Source: Anaerolineales bacterium (GTDB taxonomy: Bacteria > Chloroflexota > Anaerolineae > Anaerolineales > Villigracilaceae). Taken from it: DNA of 39,843 bases. Position 1 is the stretch's first letter. Every line of letters starts with the position of its first letter. Location: the NCBI GenBank assembly GCA_016928525.1, contig JAFGKO010000066.1, positions 1-39,843 on the forward strand. Direction: 5' to 3'. The position numbers were made by a program, and so were the translations under genes. Below, one piece after another: positions 35,823-39,843 of the stretch. Under the pieces are notes generated by a model. The model was given only the letters and a program-made list of their open reading frames with translations, made no database searches and had not been told where the DNA came from.

Positions 35823-36561
35823 ACTCTGGCCAGATCGCCTGCACCAATGCAGGCAAAATCTCTCCTGATTTGCCATGCAAGGCAAAATCAACTTTCGGGG
35901 TCAACGGAGTTGGCTCCGCGTTGACCTCGACCACCACTGCGCCTTTGTTATGCGCCGCAAAAGCCAATGAGGCCGCCGGTTGCACTATCCCAGACGTACC
36001 GATCGAGAAGAACACATGACAGGTACGCGCCGCTTCCACAGCGGCCTCCAGTTCAGCTCGCGGCAACGCTTCACCAAACCAAACCACATCCGGGCGTAAC
36101 AGGCCGCCACAGGCTGCGCAATGCGGGACATCTTCCTCCGCATCATCCCAGACCTCGGCATGTTGACCGCACGAGGAACATTTGACGCGCTGCAAGTTGC
36201 CATGCAACTCGATGACCCGCGGGCTCCCCGCCGTCCGGTGCAGACCATCCACATTTTGCGTGATCAGGATGAAGTCCGAGATACGATGCGCCATGTCCAC
36301 CAGGGCGTAGTGCCCGGGGTTGGGACGTACTCCCTTGATCGCTTCGCGCCGCCAAGCATACCAATCCCAAACTAGCTTAGGATTACGCTCGTAGGCCTCG
36401 GGTGAGGCCAGGTCGGTTGGCTTATATTGCGACCATAGCCCGGTCTGCGCATCTCGAAACGTGCGCAAGCCTGACTCCTGCGAAACGCCCGCCCCCGTCA
36501 ACACAGCGACGCGCTCCGCCTTGCGCAGAAAGCGGATTAATTCGGTGTGGATACTATTCAT
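35821..36561 (-). CDS. cobB: NAD-dependent protein deacylase (sirtuin, class III type)
   Basis: The 246-residue SIR2-family enzyme removes acyl groups from lysine using NAD. Visible motifs are LTGAGVSQESGLRTFRD (about 21-37), TQNVDGLH, the catalytic His in IELHGN, two CxxC pairs (CSSC and CAAC) for zinc, GEALP, and GTSGIVQPAASL. A YAWRR segment (Tyr-x-x-Arg, about 68-72) is the class III signature associated with removal of succinyl and malonyl groups in SIRT5 and E. coli CobB; that specificity is inferred. The ATG overlaps the 3' end of the lipoprotein gene by 8 bp, so translation is probably coupled and it ends a four-gene minus-strand group. Confidence 0.92.
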   Translation of the reverse strand: MNSIHTELIRFLRKAERVAVLTGAGVSQESGLRTFRDAQTGLWSQYKPTDLASPEAYERNPKLVWDWYAWRREAIKGVRPNPGHYALVDMAHRISDFILITQNVDGLHRTAGSPRVIELHGNLQRVKCSSCGQHAEVWDDAEEDVPHCAACGGLLRPDVVWFGEALPRAELEAAVEAARTCHVFFSIGTSGIVQPAASLAFAAHNKGAVVVEVNAEPTPLTPKVDFALHGKSGEILPALVQAIWPE

Positions 36562-37234
36562 TTACTTCGATTGGGCGGCACCATTTTAGTGAGAGGTTCG
36601 TCCTGTACACCGGTGTACGTGCCAGAGTGCCCAAACCACTGGTCGCTACCACGACCTGATATTCGATCCAGGCATCTTTAAACTCTTCATAATAAGCGAT
36701 GTTCTCAGGCCTCACTCTGTAAGTGTACTCGGTGCTATTTTTACTCACTTTTTGCATGATCGCTCCCCCGCCCCAGGCCGTGGACTGATTTCCGCCTTTA
36801 TCTTCCAGTCGCATGAAAAGCAATACGTACTTCACTCGCAGGTTGTTCGCGAGGCGGACATCGAAGTCCACATAATGCGGATCGTCACAATATCCCCAAT
36901 AAAGAGTGTCACTGCTGACGGACACAGAGACAAATAAAGAGCCGGGCGCAAGGAAGACCGATGTCTGGGGGGCCGGGGTTGAAGTTGGAAACGGTGTAAA
37001 AACAGGAGCATCCTCGTCTGCTGAATTTAAACCGACCGGTGTGGGGGTTGCAGTGTAGGTTGGGGTCGGCGGCGTAGGCGTAATGGTGGGGGTATAACTG
37101 GGAGTGTAAAACACAGTGGGCGTCAATGTCTCTATTGCTGGAGCCGTAGGCGTGGCGAACAAAGCGAGGACGTCGTTCAGAGAGCAGGCGCTCAGGCCAA
37201 AAAGGATAACAAAGCCAACAATCGTTCGTTTCAT
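36554..37234 (-). CDS. Lipoprotein with Thr/Pro-rich stalk
   Basis: From the ATG at 37234 the precursor has 226 residues. A short lipoprotein signal (MKRTIVGFVILFGLSAC, Cys about 17) is followed by a Thr/Pro-rich stretch (about 28-70), then a beta-rich C-terminal domain of about 130 residues with a YWGYCDD segment, KYVLLFMRLEDKGG and YRVRPENIAYYEEF. No catalytic motif was recognised. An upstream in-frame ATG at 37279 would place 15 residues before the signal and is not preferred. It lies between the cyclase gene and the sirtuin gene in a compact group. Confidence 0.7.
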   Translation of the reverse strand: MKRTIVGFVILFGLSACSLNDVLALFATPTAPAIETLTPTVFYTPSYTPTITPTPPTPTYTATPTPVGLNSADEDAPVFTPFPTSTPAPQTSVFLAPGSLFVSVSVSSDTLYWGYCDDPHYVDFDVRLANNLRVKYVLLFMRLEDKGGNQSTAWGGGAIMQKVSKNSTEYTYRVRPENIAYYEEFKDAWIEYQVVVATSGLGTLARTPVYRTNLSLKWCRPIEVNE

Positions 37235-37278
37235 AATTATTATCACTTTATCACAAAATACATCTGTCAACTTAATCA

Positions 37279-38676
37279 TTATCGCTTCCCTTTAACAGAC
37301 CATATTTGCACCGGGTCATCTTTTCCACGAATAGACACCGCCCCCAGAGAAACCAGTTCGAATTCGCTGCGATGATGATTGAGCGCCTCGTACGTCCATT
37401 CGCTAATCAAAATATCTTCAGAAGGGTACTGTTTGTTAAGTCCGTCAATTCGAGCTGCCAGGTTGACTGTGTTCCCAATAACAGTATATTCCTGCCGGTC
37501 CTGGGTACCAACTGCCCCGGCTAATGCGATCCCCGTGTTAATACCCACACCGACTCGCAGTGGAGCGTCCAGTATCTCAACCAACTGTTCGTTCAGTGTT
37601 TTCAACCCTGCGCGTATATCCAGCGCAGTAAGGACAGCGCGATATGCGCTATCTTGTATTGCTCGTGGTGCGCCATAGATAATTAAGGTGCTATCGCCGC
37701 CAAACTTATTGACAATTCCACCATGCCTCTGAGCCGACTGCACTACAACAGGTAAAAATTCGTTCAACAAAGAAACTGCTTCTCCCGGCGTTCGGTGCTC
37801 GGAGAAATCAGTGAATTGGCGGATATCACAAAACAGGACTGAGATGTGCCTGTTCTCTCCTTCCAGTTTTACCTGTCCATTGCGGATCGCATCTGCAACT
37901 TCTTGACTCACAAAACGGCCAAACATATCGCGCAACCATTCCCGCTCCTGCAAACCTGTCGCCATTTCATTGAACGTTTCCGCCAGCCGGCCAACTTCAT
38001 CACCGGACCGTGGCGCAACCCGGCGCGACAGGTCTCCAGCAGCCATCTTCGAGGCCGCATCCGCCAACTCGCTTAGTGGCTGGGTGATCTGCCGGGCCAG
38101 CAGCACCGTCGAACCAGCACCAATTGCCAGTGTGAAGACAGCCAACAGGATGCCCTGATATGTGATCGAAAGTATCTTTTGATTCAATGGGGTTGTGGAG
38201 AGTCCTGTTACAACTGCGCCAATTGGCTGATTTCCCAATACGACAGGACGCCCGGCCAGGAGTTGCCCGGCTTGCCAGTCCAGATACAATTCCTGTGGAT
38301 TTAGCTCTACCAGAGACGCCCCGAGTGGGTCTACAACCCGCGAGAACATCAATTCAGGTCGCGAGGAATCGACCAACACAATCCCGTTGGCATCATAAAC
38401 GGCAAACATAGTCACATTGGGATTGTCACTCACAACGTTGGCAACATCGATCAATTCGTCCAGCTCGACGAGATATAGTTGATCGCGCAGAGTTAACGCC
38501 GTTGTTTCCAGTAACAATTCAGCCTGGCTGATTAATTCCCGCTGGAAACTGGCCCGTTCGCGCACAATAGAAAGGAACGTTAACGTAAAAACCGCAAGCA
38601 TAACAAGGATACTCATCAGGCTTGCTATTTTGCTACCTAGAGTGAGATTTAACCAGTAGCGTTTCAACGCTCTCAT
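37279..38676 (-). CDS. HAMP-domain class III adenylate/guanylate cyclase
   Basis: The 465-residue membrane receptor has TM1 at about 15-37, an extracytoplasmic sensor region at about 38-168, TM2 at about 170-192, a HAMP linker at about 192-245 and a class III cyclase domain at about 275-465. Metal-binding Asp residues are visible in FCDIRQFT (Asp284) and KFGGD (Asp328), with transition-state residues Asn405 and Arg409 in GNTVNLAAR. The catalytic set therefore looks complete, and the product is probably cAMP. It is preceded by a PhnD-type binding-protein gene (70-bp gap) and followed by a lipoprotein and a sirtuin, all co-oriented. The binding protein could present a ligand to its sensor region. 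Confidence 0.9.
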   Translation of the reverse strand: MRALKRYWLNLTLGSKIASLMSILVMLAVFTLTFLSIVRERASFQRELISQAELLLETTALTLRDQLYLVELDELIDVANVVSDNPNVTMFAVYDANGIVLVDSSRPELMFSRVVDPLGASLVELNPQELYLDWQAGQLLAGRPVVLGNQPIGAVVTGLSTTPLNQKILSITYQGILLAVFTLAIGAGSTVLLARQITQPLSELADAASKMAAGDLSRRVAPRSGDEVGRLAETFNEMATGLQEREWLRDMFGRFVSQEVADAIRNGQVKLEGENRHISVLFCDIRQFTDFSEHRTPGEAVSLLNEFLPVVVQSAQRHGGIVNKFGGDSTLIIYGAPRAIQDSAYRAVLTALDIRAGLKTLNEQLVEILDAPLRVGVGINTGIALAGAVGTQDRQEYTVIGNTVNLAARIDGLNKQYPSEDILISEWTYEALNHHRSEFELVSLGAVSIRGKDDPVQIWSVKGKR

Positions 38677-38746
38677 TTACCAACTCGATAGTCGATCCCA
38701 GGACAATACGAAATCGCTGAACAGAACTTGCTGTTTCATAATGTTG

Positions 38747-39706
38747 TTAAGGCAGGGGAATATCTCGCACAATATCCATCATCTTGCGCATACGACTGGT
38801 AGCCTGTTCGATCCCTTCTGGAAACTCATCAAAACGTGTCGTCTGAAAAGCTTCTAGCGCGTCCTGACCGGTTTCATCCACATGAATATTGATCAAAAGG
38901 CGTTTGATCACATCCAACAAAGCCGGGTCTAAACCATTGCGCGCTACGACGACCTGGCGAGGCGTCGCTTCAGTACGGGCCAGTTCGATCAGCTTTTGAG
39001 TTGCTTCCGGAGGAAAGGCTACATCAAAGTGATAATCATCGGTAACTCCAGCAGAGACCAAACCGCTTAAGACCCATTGGAGCGTGTTCTCATCGTCATA
39101 GCTGAAAATAAAGCCAATTTCATCACCAGCTACCGGCTCACCTTGCCCGCGTTTACCTACCAGGTTAAGTCCGTTTTCCACTATTAGAACAGCCGGTAAC
39201 ATATAACCGGAAGTAGAATACGGCGCATCCATTGCAATCATGTGTCCGGGCAAATCATTCAGGGAGGTGACGCCGCTATCGACACTTGCAAAGATCACAG
39301 AGTGGTATTGCTCGACGCCAAAGCGCCAGCGTCTCAGAATGATATTTGCGCCTGCTTCATCGCTGATCAAGGTGGCAGGATATGTACTGTCAAAATACAA
39401 ATCCACCTCCCCGCTCTTCAACAACCCCGCCATTTCTGAGATGGACGATGCAACCCGCACCTGTCCGGATGTGATCCCAAACTCTTTCAAATGCGCCGCC
39501 AGATAATCCGCCAGCGGTTGGGTGCCATCGATGACTTCCGCCGGATCATCCGATATATCCCCCAGGACGATCACGCGACTTTCTCCCTCCACAACTGCCG
39601 CTGTTGGCTCAGGCGTTTGTGCTTCCCCTGAACTGGAACAAGCTACCAATACAAGCAACATCGCGCCAATATAAAGCACTTTCCAGAATATTCGCATCTT
39701 CATCAT
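38747..39706 (-). CDS. PhnD-type (phosphate/phosphite/phosphonate family) substrate-binding lipoprotein
   Basis: From the ATG at 39706 the product has 319 residues, with a signal ending LVLVACSSS (lipobox VAC). The mature domain starts VIVLGDISDDPAEVIDGTQPLADYLAAHL, then ISEMAGLLKSGEVDLYFDSTYPA, and continues with LNDLPGHMIAMDAPYSTSGYMLP. This is the pattern of PhnD/PstS-like type 2 binding proteins, in which a Ser-Thr-Ser-Gly segment contacts the ligand. No permease or ATPase gene of such a transporter is nearby; a cyclase gene follows instead. Several in-frame ATGs exist (39757, 39706, 39703, 39697). The chosen start follows GAGG closely and leaves a normal signal peptide. The ligand cannot be named from sequence. 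Confidence 0.82.
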   Translation of the reverse strand: MMKMRIFWKVLYIGAMLLVLVACSSSGEAQTPEPTAAVVEGESRVIVLGDISDDPAEVIDGTQPLADYLAAHLKEFGITSGQVRVASSISEMAGLLKSGEVDLYFDSTYPATLISDEAGANIILRRWRFGVEQYHSVIFASVDSGVTSLNDLPGHMIAMDAPYSTSGYMLPAVLIVENGLNLVGKRGQGEPVAGDEIGFIFSYDDENTLQWVLSGLVSAGVTDDYHFDVAFPPEATQKLIELARTEATPRQVVVARNGLDPALLDVIKRLLINIHVDETGQDALEAFQTTRFDEFPEGIEQATSRMRKMMDIVRDIPLP

Positions 39707-39832
39707 CCGCCTCACGTATTTACTTACCGCTTCTTGCATATTTTCCCGAACTTGCATCTAAAGAATTGTGGCTCTCCCGTAATTAACGGGAAAAGATAAA
39801 TATGCTACCATCGGGAATGAAAGGTGTTTCCG

Positions 39833-39843
39833 ATGAACAATAA
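39833..39843 (+). CDS. Possible start of a divergent gene at the window edge (partial)
   Basis: ATGAACAATAA begins at 39833, preceded by an AAAGGTG-like ribosome site at 39820-39826 and a TATGCT -10-like box near 39801. Only three codons are visible, so this may be a coincidence. Confidence 0.2.

Noticed and set aside
38747..39706. Reading the PhnD-type gene as part of a phosphonate uptake operon.
   Set aside because: No permease, ATPase or C-P lyase gene is next to it; the adjacent genes encode a cyclase, a lipoprotein and a sirtuin.

Overview
The window looks like chromosomal DNA of a Chloroflexota bacterium, most likely of the Anaerolineae type. This is an inference. It rests on the mix of housekeeping genes (mfd-pth, pyrG, eno, rarA), several exported proteins with Thr/Pro-rich stalks, several large P-loop ATPases fused to or next to repeat domains, and a glucoside/maltodextrin-type ABC uptake cluster. 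Base composition is mixed. rarA, mfd, pyrG and eno are GC-rich, while the far-left ATPase gene and the leader regions of the sugar cluster are clearly AT-rich. No rRNA, tRNA, CRISPR array or transposase gene was seen.

Layout. 1-850 (minus strand): an AT-rich NB-ARC-like ATPase and the start of a following gene that leaves the window. 1010-4516 (plus): rarA and a GT-C-type multi-span membrane protein. 4659-9329 (minus): an exported stalk protein, pth and mfd, in a compact operon. 9551-11696 (plus): a stand-alone Roadblock/LC7 protein and pyrG, each followed by a strong hairpin. 11738-15793 (minus): two related AAA-type ATPases; the larger one is also TPR, transmembrane, Thr/Pro stalk and FGE/SUMF1-fold domain in one chain. 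16065-18553 (plus): eno and a trypsin-fold lipoprotein.

18665-31081 (plus) is a carbohydrate-uptake region: a LacI regulator with three operator-like palindromes; a first CUT1 transporter (binding protein plus two permeases); a ROK regulator; a second CUT1 transporter of the same layout; one MalK/MsmX-type ATPase; and an intracellular GH13 neopullulanase/cyclomaltodextrinase-like enzyme. The two transporters probably share the one ATPase. The promoter upstream of the first transporter and the promoter of the ROK gene are near copies (30 of 36 positions identical), and each is followed by a GTTG-N4-CCCCAAC element over the expected start site. The ROK protein therefore probably controls both its own operon and the first transporter.

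31144-31244 is a MITE-like palindromic element. 31279-35787 (plus) holds a 1089-residue many-span membrane protein with a HEAT-like and DUF2157-like N-terminus, followed by a patatin-like lipase. 35821-39706 (minus) is a compact group: a PhnD-type binding lipoprotein without transporter partners, a HAMP/class III nucleotide cyclase, a stalked lipoprotein and a class III-type sirtuin. It may be a ligand-sensing signalling module rather than an uptake system.
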